Positions 16,956 through 26,228 of a DNA stretch of 64,000 nt are shown piece by piece. This DNA is from Rikenellaceae bacterium (GTDB lineage Bacteria; Bacteroidota; Bacteroidia; Bacteroidales; UBA932), in the NCBI GenBank assembly GCA_003542575.1, contig DPKJ01000003.1, forward strand, positions 148,793 through 212,792, read 5' to 3'. How positions within the stretch are numbered: the first letter of the stretch is position 1; each line of letters starts with the position of its first letter. A program made the translations under genes and the position numbers. The notes beneath the pieces are model-generated. The model saw nothing but the letters and a program-made list of their open reading frames with translations, searched no databases and had not been told where the DNA came from.

Positions 16956-17918
16956 CTAACTCTTGGGAGTTAATAAATTGAAGAACTCTTCCTGATCAAT
17001 ATCCCTATTATAGTAGTTTTGAGGATTAACCGGTTTATTCCTGTAGATAACCTCATAGTGGAGGTGAGGGCCTTTTGATCTCCCGGTATTACCCATTATT
17101 CCCAGTTCCTCTCCTCTTCTTACAACTCTGCCAATAGTTACCGATGCATTTTTCAAGTGAGCATATCTGGTTTTATATCCGTAGCCGTGATCAATCAACA
17201 CAAAGTTGCCATAACCGAAAAAGTCATAACCTACCTCAATAACCTTACCATTGCCTGTAGCATAAATAGGTTCTCCAAGAGGGCCGGAAAGGTCAATACC
17301 TGTGTGCATTCTGAAGTCACCATGGAAAGGATCTCTTCTGTACCCAAAGCTGCTTGAATATCTGATTTTTGAAGATGCAATATTAACCGGCGGTATCGCA
17401 GGAATACATAGTGTCATCTCGTCAGCATTTTTTGCCAGAAGTGAAACATCGTCAAATGACCTGGACTGCACATAGGCCTTTTTATAGAGGAGATCAAGAT
17501 TAAATGCGGTTTTACTGAGTATGCCCGAGCGTTCAAAATTCTCAAGGTGAGAGTAACGGTCAACACCACCGAAGCCGGCATTTCTCACATCCTGGGGAAT
17601 CTCTTCCATTCCGAAAATCGGCCTGTATACATAGTTGTCTCTCATTTGGAGAGTAACCAAAGTCCTGTTTGCACTCTCAAAACGCCTGTTAATAAGTTCA
17701 AGCCTGTTCGCCAACTCGTCATTACTCCTTTTAATGGAGAGTAATTTTGGTGTTTCAAGGGAAAAATATTGAGTATATAGGTAATAATATCCGACAGAAG
17801 TGGCAATACTAAGCAGAAACAGAATAAATCCTTTTGAAAATCTGGCCTTTATTGGTATCTTGTGGATCTCATAAGCCAGAGTATCAGGGTTAAACTTATA
17901 TCTTCTTTGTTTTGACAT
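16956..17918 (-). CDS. M23 family metallopeptidase, membrane-anchored (paralogue)
   Basis: 320 residues from the ATG at 17918; the in-frame TTG at 17930 is closer to the promoter and unlikely. Same plan as the next gene: N-terminal anchor (about residues 30-50), linker, LytM domain with HTGIDLSGPLG, YAHLKN and GPHLHYEVIY. All four metal or catalytic positions are present, so it should be active rather than an EnvC-like activator. First gene of the long minus-strand run, with a promoter in the gap to alaS. Confidence 0.95.
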   Translation of the reverse strand: MSKQRRYKFNPDTLAYEIHKIPIKARFSKGFILFLLSIATSVGYYYLYTQYFSLETPKLLSIKRSNDELANRLELINRRFESANRTLVTLQMRDNYVYRPIFGMEEIPQDVRNAGFGGVDRYSHLENFERSGILSKTAFNLDLLYKKAYVQSRSFDDVSLLAKNADEMTLCIPAIPPVNIASSKIRYSSSFGYRRDPFHGDFRMHTGIDLSGPLGEPIYATGNGKVIEVGYDFFGYGNFVLIDHGYGYKTRYAHLKNASVTIGRVVRRGEELGIMGNTGRSKGPHLHYEVIYRNKPVNPQNYYNRDIDQEEFFNLLTPKS

Positions 17919-17943
17919 AGGAAAAATCAATCTTTATTTCATG

Positions 17944-17951
17944 CAAATTTA
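17944..17951 (-). promoter_or_regulatory. Bacteroidota -7 box for the M23-to-rnf run
   Basis: TAAATTTG on the minus strand matches TAnnTTTG; the expected start near 17937 gives a leader of about 20 bases before the ATG at 17918. No clear -33 TTTG is seen at the usual distance. Confidence 0.55.
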
Positions 17952-17971
17952 TATAATTTTAATAAAAAACC

Positions 17972-17979
17972 TATTTTTG
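17972..17979 (+). promoter_or_regulatory. Bacteroidota -7 box for alaS
   Basis: TATTTTTG matches TAnnTTTG and would give a leader of about 30 bases. It is back to back with the minus-strand box, 20 bases away, in the same 98-base divergent gap. Confidence 0.55.
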
Positions 17980-18016
17980 TGATTCATAAAAAAACAGACA
18001 AACAGCCTTAAAATAT

Positions 18017-20629
18017 ATGACATCAAAAGAGATAAGAGATAATTTTTTAAATTTTTTCGAAAGCAAAGGACATACAATTGTTCCATCGGCTCCAATGGTT
18101 ATTAAGGACGATCCTACCCTTATGTTTACCAATGCCGGAATGAATCAGTTTAAAGACTGGTTTCTGGGTAACTCCGCTCCTAAATACCCAAGAGTGGCCG
18201 ACACACAAAAATGTCTCAGAGTCAGCGGAAAACATAATGATTTAGAGGAGGTAGGCCACGACACTTACCACCACACAATGTTTGAGATGCTGGGCAACTG
18301 GAGCTTTGGAGACTATTTTAAAAAAGATGCTATTGACTGGGCCTGGGAGCTTCTTACGCAAGTGTACAAGCTGGATACAAACAGGCTATATGCAACAGTA
18401 TTTGAAGGCAACCCTCAGGAAGGCATCGATCCTGACCATGAGGCAGCAAATGAATGGAAGAAGTATTTACCTGCAGATAGAATACTGCTTGGAAACAAGA
18501 AGGATAACTTCTGGGAGATGGGAGATACCGGCCCATGTGGCCCCTGCAGTGAGATTCATGTTGATATCAGAAGTGATGCAGAGAGAGCTGCAGTTGACGG
18601 GGCAACCCTGGTAAATCAAGGCCATCACCTTGTTATTGAAATCTGGAATCTTGTGTTTATTCAGTATAACAGGAAGGCAAACGGTGAGCTTGTACCTCTT
18701 CCTCAAAAACACGTAGATACTGGAATGGGGCTCGAAAGGCTTTGCATGGCCATGCAAGGTAAGCAAAGCAACTACGATACCGATGTCTTTTCGGGTATGA
18801 TAAAGGAGATTTCAACCCTCACAGGAAAAGATTATAACCAATCTCACCAGACCGGTGTGGCTATGAGAGTTATTTCAGACCACATGAGAGCTATAAGTTT
18901 TTCAATTGCCGATGGTCAACTGCCGTCAAATGTGAAAGCAGGTTATGTTATCAGACGAATTCTCCGCCGGGCAGTAAGGTACGCCTACACATTCCTTGAC
19001 TGTTCAGAACCGCTGCTTTGCAGACTTGTTCCAACACTAGTGTCCGAAATGGGCAGCGCATTTCCTGAACTTGTCTCTCAGAAAATCTTGATTGAAAAAG
19101 TGATAAAAGAGGAGGAGGAGTCATTCCTCAGAACACTGGAGAAGGGGATTCGGCTTCTGGATTCTCTTATGGAAAAGAACAAGGATTCTAAGAAGATCTC
19201 CGGAGAAGATGCATTTATACTATATGACACATATGGTTTTCCAATTGACCTGAGTGAACTTATCGCAAGAGAGAAAGGCTTCGCCATCGACCATAAATCA
19301 TTTGAAGAGGAGTTGGGTAAACAGAAAGAGAGAAGCCGTAAAGCCACATTCGCCCAAGAGGGAGACTGGATTGAAGTTTCACCCTATTCAGAGCAGGTGT
19401 TTACCGGATATGAAAAAACCACAGATGAGGTCCATATTGTCAGATATAAAAAGATAAAGACCAATAATAAAGAGTATTGTCAGCTTGTCTTTGACAAAAG
19501 TCCTTTTTATGCCGAAAGTGGCGGTCAGGTTGGAGATACCGGCACAATCACCTCTTCAAAAGGAGAGGTTATTGCTATAACAAACACTGTTAAAGAGAAC
19601 AACCTCAGCATTCATATTGCAGATAAGCTTCCTTCAGAACTAACAGGCACTTTTACTGCTAAGATTGATATTGAGAAGAGAGAGTCAACTGCCAATAACC
19701 ATACTGCAACACACCTTTTGCACAGAGCTCTCAGAGAGATTCTCGGCAACCACATTGAACAGAAAGGTTCACTTGTTAGTCCTACTCATTTCAGATTTGA
19801 CTTCTCACATTATGAGAAAATTACAGACGAAGACCTTCGTAAAGTTGAAAATCTGGTTAACAGTTATATAAGGCAGAACTCGTCAAGAGATGAATACACA
19901 GATGTTCCGGTTGAGGTAGCAAAAAGCATGGGAGCTATTGCCCTGTTTGGCGAAAAGTACGGTGAATCAGTAAGGGTTATCCGTTTCGCAGACTCTATTG
20001 AGTTGTGCGGAGGAACTCATACCTCCTCAACCGGAAACATAGGGCTTTTTAAAATAATCTCCGAATCTGCAATTGCAGCCGGGGTAAGAAGAATAGAAGC
20101 AACAACAGGAGTTCATGCAGAAAAACTAATTGAGAACGAAGAAGATACAATAAAGACAATAAAACTACTTTTAAACAACACCCCTAATGTAATTAATGCT
20201 GTTCAGAAACTTGTAAGTGAAAACGATACACTTGGCAGGAATCTTGAAGAGGCAATGAAAGAGAGAGCAAAAGCACTTAAGGAGAGAGTTGTTCAGGATA
20301 TGGAGGTAGTTAAGGGGATTAAGGTTATGATACTTAAGGGTGAACATAACCCCGAAGTGGTGAAAAATGTTGCCTTTATGATTCGTGCCGAGTTTACCTC
20401 TGCTGCATTCATAGCAGGGTACAGCCATGAGGGTAAGGCCTCTCTGGCCCTAATGTACACTGATGATATGACATCCCACGGGTACAACGCCTCAAAGGAT
20501 ATACGCGAAGCCGCCAAATATATTAACGGAGGAGGCGGAGGACAAAACTTCTTTGCAACGGCAGGTGGGAAAAATCCGGACGGTATCTCAGATGCTATTG
20601 TGAAGTTGATTGAAATGGTTTCTAAATAG
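18017..20629 (+). CDS. alaS: Alanyl-tRNA synthetase
   Basis: 870 residues, full length. Class II catalytic domain begins with FLNFFESKGHTIVPSAPM and FTNAGMNQFKDWF; tRNA recognition middle; editing domain with His562xxxHis566 and Cys664-GGT-His668 forming the zinc site that clears Ser- and Gly-tRNA(Ala); C-terminal DHHA1 region with NGGGGGQNFFATAGGK. Charges tRNA(Ala) in the cytoplasm. Starts a + strand run with lptF/G, fmt and thiN. Confidence 0.98.
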   Translation: MTSKEIRDNFLNFFESKGHTIVPSAPMVIKDDPTLMFTNAGMNQFKDWFLGNSAPKYPRVADTQKCLRVSGKHNDLEEVGHDTYHHTMFEMLGNWSFGDYFKKDAIDWAWELLTQVYKLDTNRLYATVFEGNPQEGIDPDHEAANEWKKYLPADRILLGNKKDNFWEMGDTGPCGPCSEIHVDIRSDAERAAVDGATLVNQGHHLVIEIWNLVFIQYNRKANGELVPLPQKHVDTGMGLERLCMAMQGKQSNYDTDVFSGMIKEISTLTGKDYNQSHQTGVAMRVISDHMRAISFSIADGQLPSNVKAGYVIRRILRRAVRYAYTFLDCSEPLLCRLVPTLVSEMGSAFPELVSQKILIEKVIKEEEESFLRTLEKGIRLLDSLMEKNKDSKKISGEDAFILYDTYGFPIDLSELIAREKGFAIDHKSFEEELGKQKERSRKATFAQEGDWIEVSPYSEQVFTGYEKTTDEVHIVRYKKIKTNNKEYCQLVFDKSPFYAESGGQVGDTGTITSSKGEVIAITNTVKENNLSIHIADKLPSELTGTFTAKIDIEKRESTANNHTATHLLHRALREILGNHIEQKGSLVSPTHFRFDFSHYEKITDEDLRKVENLVNSYIRQNSSRDEYTDVPVEVAKSMGAIALFGEKYGESVRVIRFADSIELCGGTHTSSTGNIGLFKIISESAIAAGVRRIEATTGVHAEKLIENEEDTIKTIKLLLNNTPNVINAVQKLVSENDTLGRNLEEAMKERAKALKERVVQDMEVVKGIKVMILKGEHNPEVVKNVAFMIRAEFTSAAFIAGYSHEGKASLALMYTDDMTSHGYNASKDIREAAKYINGGGGGQNFFATAGGKNPDGISDAIVKLIEMVSK

Positions 20630-20635
20630 TCAATT

Positions 20636-22090
20636 TTGAAAAAATTAGACCAGTTTATTGTTAAGTCGTTTCTAGGACCTTTTGTTCTTACATTTCTCAT
20701 TGTAATCTTCTCCCTTATGCTGCAATTTTTGTGGCTTTACATTGATGAACTGGTAGGAAAAGGGCTTGGAGTTATGGTCATTCTTGAATTTCTGGGATGG
20801 GGTTCTGCAACTCTGATCCCACTAGCCTTGCCAATTGCAACATTGCTTGCTTCAATCATGACACTCGGTGGCATGGGAGAGAACAGTGAATTACTGGCTA
20901 TGAAGGCAGCAGGAATTTCGCTTCAAAGGATAATGGCACCACTTGTTATACTTTCATTCTTTATAAGTATAGGGGCATTCTTTGCCTCGAATAATCTTAT
21001 TCCTGTATCTTACAACAAAATATACTCTTTAAGGGATGACATCAGTAAGACAAAGGAGGAGATTAGAATCCCCACAGGAATATTCTATAACGGTATCGAA
21101 GGTTATAATATCAGAATTGGAAGTCGTAACGAAAAGACCGGCTCAATCTACGATGTTATGGTTTACACTCACAAGAGCGGATTTGGTAATACAAATCTGA
21201 CACTTGCCGATTCCGGTTCAATTAAATTTACCGCTGACAAAAAGAGTCTGCTTTTTACCCTTTATGACGGCTACTCATACGAAGAGGAGCCTCATGACCC
21301 CGGAATTCTGGACAGTCCGTTTACACTTCAAAGAATCGGATTCACAAAGCAAGAGATGGCAATTTCGATTGAAAGCTATGCATTCCAACGCTCAGAGGAA
21401 GATAGGTTTAGCAATGAAGTGATGACACAAAATCTTTCACAGCTAAGGATGGCAAAAGATTCAATTGACTCTGTATATGTTAAAATAAAAACAAACCAAT
21501 ATCGTAATCTCGTAAGCGGAGGTGGTCTCACCTTTAGCAGAGAGCTTGATACGGCATATCAATCCAAATATAAAGAGACAGTTGCATATGACTCACTATT
21601 CCGCTGGAAATCTCTGGAAGACAAAAGGCAGGACCTTAGGGTGACTATCGGACAACTTGAAAATGCAGTAACTTTAGTAGATAACTTCCAGATTGAAGAG
21701 TATCAGTATGTATATCCGCTAAGGAAAATTAGTATCGAAAGTATTAGAAAATTCACCCTCTCAATAGCCTGCCTCATTTTTTTCTTTATCGGTGCACCGC
21801 TTGGAGCATTAATTCGAAAAGGAGGGCTGGGTACACCTGTAATCGTCTCCATGCTCTTTTTTGTGGTTTATTGGGTAATTGATATCAGCGGGAAAAAACT
21901 TGCCACAGATGGAGTAGTATCTCCGGCAATGGGTACCCTGATTTCATCAATGGTCCTTTTTCCGATTGGGGTATATTTGACATGGAAATCGACAAGAGAC
22001 TCATCTCTTTTCAATACTGATGTGTATATTCAGTTTTTCAAAAAAGTTTTTGATAAAATAAACAGATACAAAGGTGAAAAACCAGAATGA
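20636..22090 (+). CDS. LptF/LptG-family permease (YjgP/YjgQ), TTG start
   Basis: 484 residues. Starts KKLDQFIVKSFLGPF with three early membrane helices, a large periplasmic beta-jellyroll (about 130-370) and three late helices ending near GTLISSMVLFPIGVYLTW. These proteins form the inner-membrane LptB2FG transporter that extracts LPS. The start is TTG at 20636, seven bases past alaS; the sequence after it fits the family N-terminus exactly and no ATG is near. A second family member is at 27.2-28.3 kb, so the two permeases are unlinked. Which is LptF and which LptG is not decided here. Confidence 0.93.
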   Translation: MKKLDQFIVKSFLGPFVLTFLIVIFSLMLQFLWLYIDELVGKGLGVMVILEFLGWGSATLIPLALPIATLLASIMTLGGMGENSELLAMKAAGISLQRIMAPLVILSFFISIGAFFASNNLIPVSYNKIYSLRDDISKTKEEIRIPTGIFYNGIEGYNIRIGSRNEKTGSIYDVMVYTHKSGFGNTNLTLADSGSIKFTADKKSLLFTLYDGYSYEEEPHDPGILDSPFTLQRIGFTKQEMAISIESYAFQRSEEDRFSNEVMTQNLSQLRMAKDSIDSVYVKIKTNQYRNLVSGGGLTFSRELDTAYQSKYKETVAYDSLFRWKSLEDKRQDLRVTIGQLENAVTLVDNFQIEEYQYVYPLRKISIESIRKFTLSIACLIFFFIGAPLGALIRKGGLGTPVIVSMLFFVVYWVIDISGKKLATDGVVSPAMGTLISSMVLFPIGVYLTWKSTRDSSLFNTDVYIQFFKKVFDKINRYKGEKPE

Positions 22091-23051
22091 TATAAGAGTT
22101 GTGTTCATGGGCACACCCGAATTTGCAGTTGCACCATTAAAGGCTCTCTTTGAAAAAGGGTACAATGTATGTGCAGTTGTTACTGCCCCTGACAAACCGG
22201 TGGGCAGAGGTTTAAAGATGTCCATGAGTGATGTAAAGGAGTTCGCTCTTGCAAAGGGGATAGAGGTATTTCAGCCTTTGTCATTAAAAGATGAGTCGTT
22301 TCTGGATGATTTAAAGGCACTAAATGCCCACATCTTTGTCGTAGTCGCTTTTAGAATGTTACCTAAGGCTGTATGGTCGATTCCTGAATTTGGAACATTT
22401 AACCTGCACGCATCATTACTCCCTCAATACCGTGGTGCAGCACCAATCAATCACGCTATAATAAACGGCGAGAAAAAAAGTGGAGTAACAACATTTTTGA
22501 TTGACGAAAAGATAGATACCGGAGAGGTTTTGTTACAGAGAGAGTGTCAAATTGGAGAGTCTGAAACTGCCGGCGAGTTACATGATAAGCTTATGTTAAT
22601 GGGAGCTGATCTTGTTTGCGAAACTGTTGACCTGATAGTTAACGGGCAGGCAAATGCCATTAATCAATCTACTCTTGAAGTCGGAGACAACCCACTAAAG
22701 GAGGCACCTAAACTCGATAAAAATACCGGCAAAATTGACTGGAACAACGATACCTTTAAAATTTTCAATTTAATACGAGGGCTAAGTCCCTACCCTGCGG
22801 CACACTCTGTCCTGATTAAAGACAATACGGCAATCCCAGTTAAGATATACTCTGCAACCCGTGAAGATGGTTCGCCCGAACTTGCTGTCGGTAAAATCCT
22901 TACAGATGCCAAAACCTATTTAAAGGTAATCTGCGATGGCGGATTTATTTCAATTACCTCTATCCAGGCAGCAGGCAAGAAAAGACTAAATATCAAGGAT
23001 TTTCTGGCAGGATTCAGAGATATCTCACTTTATAGATTTGAAGAAAAATGA
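22074..23051 (+). CDS. fmt: Methionyl-tRNA formyltransferase
   Basis: 325 residues with a GTG start at 22074, overlapping the permease end by 17 bases. Formyl-transfer domain has FMGTPEFAVAPL, the HASLLPQYRGAAPINHAI catalytic segment and DTGEVLLQ; the C-terminal OB-like domain binds Met-tRNA(fMet). It transfers formyl from 10-formyl-tetrahydrofolate to initiator tRNA. The next gene starts within its last codons. Confidence 0.96.
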   Translation: MKNQNDIRVVFMGTPEFAVAPLKALFEKGYNVCAVVTAPDKPVGRGLKMSMSDVKEFALAKGIEVFQPLSLKDESFLDDLKALNAHIFVVVAFRMLPKAVWSIPEFGTFNLHASLLPQYRGAAPINHAIINGEKKSGVTTFLIDEKIDTGEVLLQRECQIGESETAGELHDKLMLMGADLVCETVDLIVNGQANAINQSTLEVGDNPLKEAPKLDKNTGKIDWNNDTFKIFNLIRGLSPYPAAHSVLIKDNTAIPVKIYSATREDGSPELAVGKILTDAKTYLKVICDGGFISITSIQAAGKKRLNIKDFLAGFRDISLYRFEEK

Positions 23052-23671
23052 GACCCCTTGTCATACTTGCTGACGGTGAATTCCCACTTCATTCCGCTCC
23101 CCTGAATCAGTTGAGAGATGCAGACTATATAGTTTGCTGTGATGGTGCGGCAGACAGATTAATTGCCAAAGGCATAATTCCGGATTCAATCGTGGGTGAC
23201 ATGGATTCTTTAAGCGTTGATAATAAAGTACGATTTGCTTCAATAATTCACATTAATGACTGTCAGGAGACCAATGATCTTACAAAGGCATTTGATTTAG
23301 CACTGCTTCACAATCCTGAAAAAATCATTATTCTTGGAGCGACCGGTATACGAGAAGACCATTCATTGGGCAATATTTCACTTCTGTTGAATTATGTTCA
23401 AAAGAGTTCTATTCCGATTGAGATGTGGACTAATAATGGCGTTTTTTACCCTGTTTTAGAAGACAGAACATTTTTCACAAAAAAGAGCAGTCAGGTTTCA
23501 GTAATTGCTTTGGATAACGACGTCAGAATCAAGTCAGAAGGGCTCAAATACCCTCTGGATAATGTGATTTTTGACTCTTGGTGGAAAGGAACACTCAACG
23601 AATGTGAAGGAGATCAGTTTTCACTGCATTTTGTCAAAAGAGGGCGGATTCTTGTATTCATTACCTACTAA
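23048..23671 (+). CDS. Thiamine pyrophosphokinase
   Basis: 207 residues. CDGAADRL, SIVGDMDSL, DCQETNDLTKAFDLAL and GATGIREDHSLGNISLL are the thiamine diphosphokinase signature regions for ATP, metal and thiamine. It makes thiamine diphosphate from thiamine in one step. Overlaps fmt by 4 bases. No TPP riboswitch precedes it; expression probably follows the alaS run. Confidence 0.93.
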   Translation: MRPLVILADGEFPLHSAPLNQLRDADYIVCCDGAADRLIAKGIIPDSIVGDMDSLSVDNKVRFASIIHINDCQETNDLTKAFDLALLHNPEKIIILGATGIREDHSLGNISLLLNYVQKSSIPIEMWTNNGVFYPVLEDRTFFTKKSSQVSVIALDNDVRIKSEGLKYPLDNVIFDSWWKGTLNECEGDQFSLHFVKRGRILVFITY

Positions 23672-23723
23672 TCTTTCCCGCAACTTTAATTTCTAAAAAC
23701 AATATCACTGTATTTTTAAAAAA

Positions 23724-23748
23724 AAGACGCCCCTGTGCAGGGCGTCTT
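23724..23748 (-). terminator. Rho-independent terminator of the HU gene
   Basis: Perfect 9-base arms (23724-23732 and 23740-23748) with a 7-base loop; on the minus strand the stem is followed by eight T. The same hairpin may also stop transcription arriving from thiamine pyrophosphokinase on the other strand. Confidence 0.88.
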
Positions 23749-23769
23749 CCGATTTCTGATTTTGACAGA

Positions 23770-24042
23770 TTAGTTGACCATGTCATTTAATTCTGCGCCT
23801 GCTTTAAATCTTACCACTTTTTTAGCGGCAATGTTGATTTTCGAACCTGTACGAGGATTTCTGCCACTACGGGCATTCCTTTCGTTTACCGAAAATGAAC
23901 CAAATCCAACGAGAGTAAGTCTCTCGCCCTTTTTCAAAGACTCGCTGGCTACATCTATAAATGCGTCAAGAGCTTTTTTTGCATCAACTTTTGTAAGTTC
24001 TGTCTTTGCTGCGATAGCTGCTATTAATTCTGCCTTGTTCAT
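23770..24042 (-). CDS. HU-family DNA-binding protein
   Basis: 90 residues, the standard HU length. Helical start NKAELIAAIAAKTELTKVDAKKALDAFI, then GFGSFSVNERNARSGRNPRTGSKI with the DNA-intercalating Pro on the beta-arm. A histone-like dimer that bends DNA and compacts the nucleoid. Monocistronic, with a clear promoter (TTTG-N19-TATATTTG) and a strong terminator. Confidence 0.97.
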   Translation of the reverse strand: MNKAELIAAIAAKTELTKVDAKKALDAFIDVASESLKKGERLTLVGFGSFSVNERNARSGRNPRTGSKINIAAKKVVRFKAGAELNDMVN

Positions 24043-24081
24043 GATTTATTGTTTAGGATGTTGATTTAACTGATTTCTATG

Positions 24082-24112
24082 CAAATATATATTAAAAATT
24101 GTTTCAAACAAA
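24082..24112 (-). promoter_or_regulatory. HU promoter, near-consensus Bacteroidota type
   Basis: Minus strand: TTTG at 24109-24112, 19 bases, then TATATTTG at 24082-24089, which is the textbook -33/-7 arrangement. Start expected near 24075, giving a leader of about 33 bases. The best-matching promoter in the window. Confidence 0.8.
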
Positions 24113-24166
24113 TAATACAAATGTTTTATTGTCGAATTTAATTTAGTAATTTTTTAAAGAATTTCC

Positions 24167-24205
24167 GGGCAACATATAATTAAATCTCTTCATTTTATGA
24201 TGCCC
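24167..24205. repeat. Stem-loop in the HU-GSCFA gap
   Basis: Arms 24167-24176 (GGGCAACATA) and 24196-24205 (TATGATGCCC) pair with a single A-A mismatch around a 19-base loop. Possibly a weak terminator for the minus-strand GSCFA operon; the following bases are A/T-rich but not a clean T-run. Confidence 0.45.
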
Positions 24206-24265
24206 CATTTCAAGAAGCAACCAAATTTAATAAAAAAATGTAACTAAAAAAATTTTTTCAGCAAT

Positions 24266-25195
24266 TTACAGCCTTTTAGAGGCAATTTTGGCTTCAAGTT
24301 TTGCAATTTTATCCAAAAACTCTCTATAATCTTTACTTTCAGGGAAAAGAGGCCGATGTTGTTTCATCTTAATCAAAGAGGTCACATCTGACATAATTGA
24401 CTCACATGAAGCATCTACAGCAAATTCCCGGAATTTCTCCCAAATGTAGTCTGTCGATTCTGCCGATGGATGAATCATATCCTCTGCATAAAATCTGTAA
24501 TCTCTTAATTCGTCCATGAAAATTTCATAAGCCGGGAAGTAAAAAACATTTGAAAACTTTTCTACAAGTGCATTTGTAGCAAGTAAAAGCCTTGCTTTAC
24601 TTAGTTGATTCCCGTTTGCACCCTCTTTGAAATGCCTTATGGGGCTTACTGTGAGCACCCAGTTTTTGTCGGGGTGTCGCTTAATAATGTCAGAGAGAAC
24701 CTTGTCGATTTCATCAGCCTCCATAGCCTCTCGTATAAACATATCTGAAGGCAGTTTATGGCAATTGGAGACAATCTTCTGACTCTTCTTCTCTCTGTAA
24801 ACCCACGATGTCCCAAGGGTAATCACAATCCATCTACTCTCCTTAAAATGTAAGGATGCAGTTTTCAGCAAAGAGTTGTTCTTGTTAAGAAAATCAGTCT
24901 CTGATGTTGATGCAAATTCACTGCTGTGCATAAAACTCTTGTAGATATCGCCTGCCTTTATCAGTTCGTCCCCGGAAAAGGGTATTTCTGTCTCTATCCT
25001 CTCTAATGAAAGAGCTATCGAAGCAGGGTTATACAGGACTCCAAAGGGGTTAACAAGCGTTTGGAATCTCAGGTTTTGCATTCTGTTCCCAATCTCACCG
25101 GCAAAGCAAGAGCCGGTAAACAGTATTTTATGACTGTATTTTATTCTCTCTTTTAGTGGTTCTGTTTGAACCAATGTCTGCCACTGCTTTATCAT
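24266..25195 (-). CDS. GSCFA-domain protein
   Basis: 309 residues with TGSCFAGEIGNRM near the start, the motif that names the family, and DMIHPS near residue 235. The fold is related to SGNH/GDSL hydrolases: Ser in GSCFA, and an Asp-x-x-His pair late, suggest a lipase- or acetylesterase-like activity, but no substrate is established. No signal peptide. Its start overlaps the end of queG by 4 bases, so the two form an operon. Confidence 0.9.
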   Translation of the reverse strand: MIKQWQTLVQTEPLKERIKYSHKILFTGSCFAGEIGNRMQNLRFQTLVNPFGVLYNPASIALSLERIETEIPFSGDELIKAGDIYKSFMHSSEFASTSETDFLNKNNSLLKTASLHFKESRWIVITLGTSWVYREKKSQKIVSNCHKLPSDMFIREAMEADEIDKVLSDIIKRHPDKNWVLTVSPIRHFKEGANGNQLSKARLLLATNALVEKFSNVFYFPAYEIFMDELRDYRFYAEDMIHPSAESTDYIWEKFREFAVDASCESIMSDVTSLIKMKQHRPLFPESKDYREFLDKIAKLEAKIASKRL

Positions 25196-26133
25196 AATTG
25201 CGAATTTACAATATTGTCCTTGATTTTGAATAACCCGGCTCTTTTTAAGGGAGAGTGCCTGAAAAATGAATTAAACTCCTCTTCTGTCATCTTTAACCAT
25301 TCCTCCGGCGTAAAAGAGATTGATGTTTTTCCGGGGTGTGTTGCAAATGGTTTGAATTCCCCCCATTTTGATGACTCTCCTTTTTTCGACCACGGGCAAA
25401 TGTTAAGGCATATTTCACATCCGAAAACCCACCCTTTTCTGTCTGTTCTTAAAAGCTGCTCCTCATACAGGCTCTTGTCTTCGATAGTCTGGTATGAAAT
25501 GCATCTTCTTGAGTCTAGTCTGTATTGCTCTACCAATGCTCCGGTCGGACAACTTTCCAGACATCTGGTACAGGTACCGCAGCCGTTTTTAACAACTTCA
25601 TTATTGTAATACAGCTGCTCAGTTGTAATGATAATCCCAATCAATGTGTGTAATCCATGCTCTTTGCTAATGAGAAAAGTGTTTCTTCCGATAAACCCAA
25701 GCCCTGCTGCTTCGGCTGCTGCTCTTTCAAAAATGGGAGCAGAGTCGGTAAAAACCCTGTATTGTGCTCCGGGAATATTCTCTTTCAGCTTTTCTGCAAC
25801 CTTGTGTAATTTATCTTTAATAACCGGATGATAGTCTCTCCCATATGCATAGGATGATATTTGAGGTAATTCAGGCGATTGTCTGGTTGTGGGTTTATAC
25901 GGGGCCAAAAAAACCATTATACTCTTTGCTCCTTTAAGTAAAAGCCGGGGGTTTTGCCTGATGTTTATATTCCCGGCAAGATACTTCATTGATCCGTTAT
26001 AGGATAGTTCCAGCGATTGCATTAAAAATTGTGTCTCTTTGATAAAATTTTTTACCGGAATTGCCCCATATGCAACAAACCCGATTTCAGATGAAAAGTC
26101 GTTTATTATTTTATGAAGTTTCTCAAGTGACAT
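25192..26133 (-). CDS. queG: Epoxyqueuosine reductase
   Basis: 313 residues. Cobalamin-binding N-terminal region (GSMKYLAG..., APYKP), catalytic DSAPIFERAAAEAAGLGFIGRNT with the key Asp, and two [4Fe-4S] motifs, CGTCTRCLESCP and CEICLNICPW. Last step of queuosine synthesis on tRNA, needing B12. tgt, which inserts the precursor base, lies 2 kb away, so two queuosine enzymes are in this window though not in one operon. Confidence 0.95.
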   Translation of the reverse strand: MSLEKLHKIINDFSSEIGFVAYGAIPVKNFIKETQFLMQSLELSYNGSMKYLAGNINIRQNPRLLLKGAKSIMVFLAPYKPTTRQSPELPQISSYAYGRDYHPVIKDKLHKVAEKLKENIPGAQYRVFTDSAPIFERAAAEAAGLGFIGRNTFLISKEHGLHTLIGIIITTEQLYYNNEVVKNGCGTCTRCLESCPTGALVEQYRLDSRRCISYQTIEDKSLYEEQLLRTDRKGWVFGCEICLNICPWSKKGESSKWGEFKPFATHPGKTSISFTPEEWLKMTEEEFNSFFRHSPLKRAGLFKIKDNIVNSQL

Positions 26134-26179
26134 TTTTCAAAAGAGTTTAACAATGAGATGATATTTTTAATAAATTTCT

Positions 26180-26187
26180 TACTTTTG
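26180..26187 (+). promoter_or_regulatory. Bacteroidota -7 box for the SDR gene
   Basis: TACTTTTG matches TAnnTTTG 42 bases before the ATG at 26229. No TTTG at the -33 distance is visible. Confidence 0.5.
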
Positions 26188-26228
26188 TCCCACTTTTAAT
26201 TACAGAATATATTCAAATTTAATATAAG

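Noticed and set aside
23672..23769. Small RNA between thiamine pyrophosphokinase and HU
   Set aside because: The hairpin with an eight-T run is fully explained as the HU terminator.
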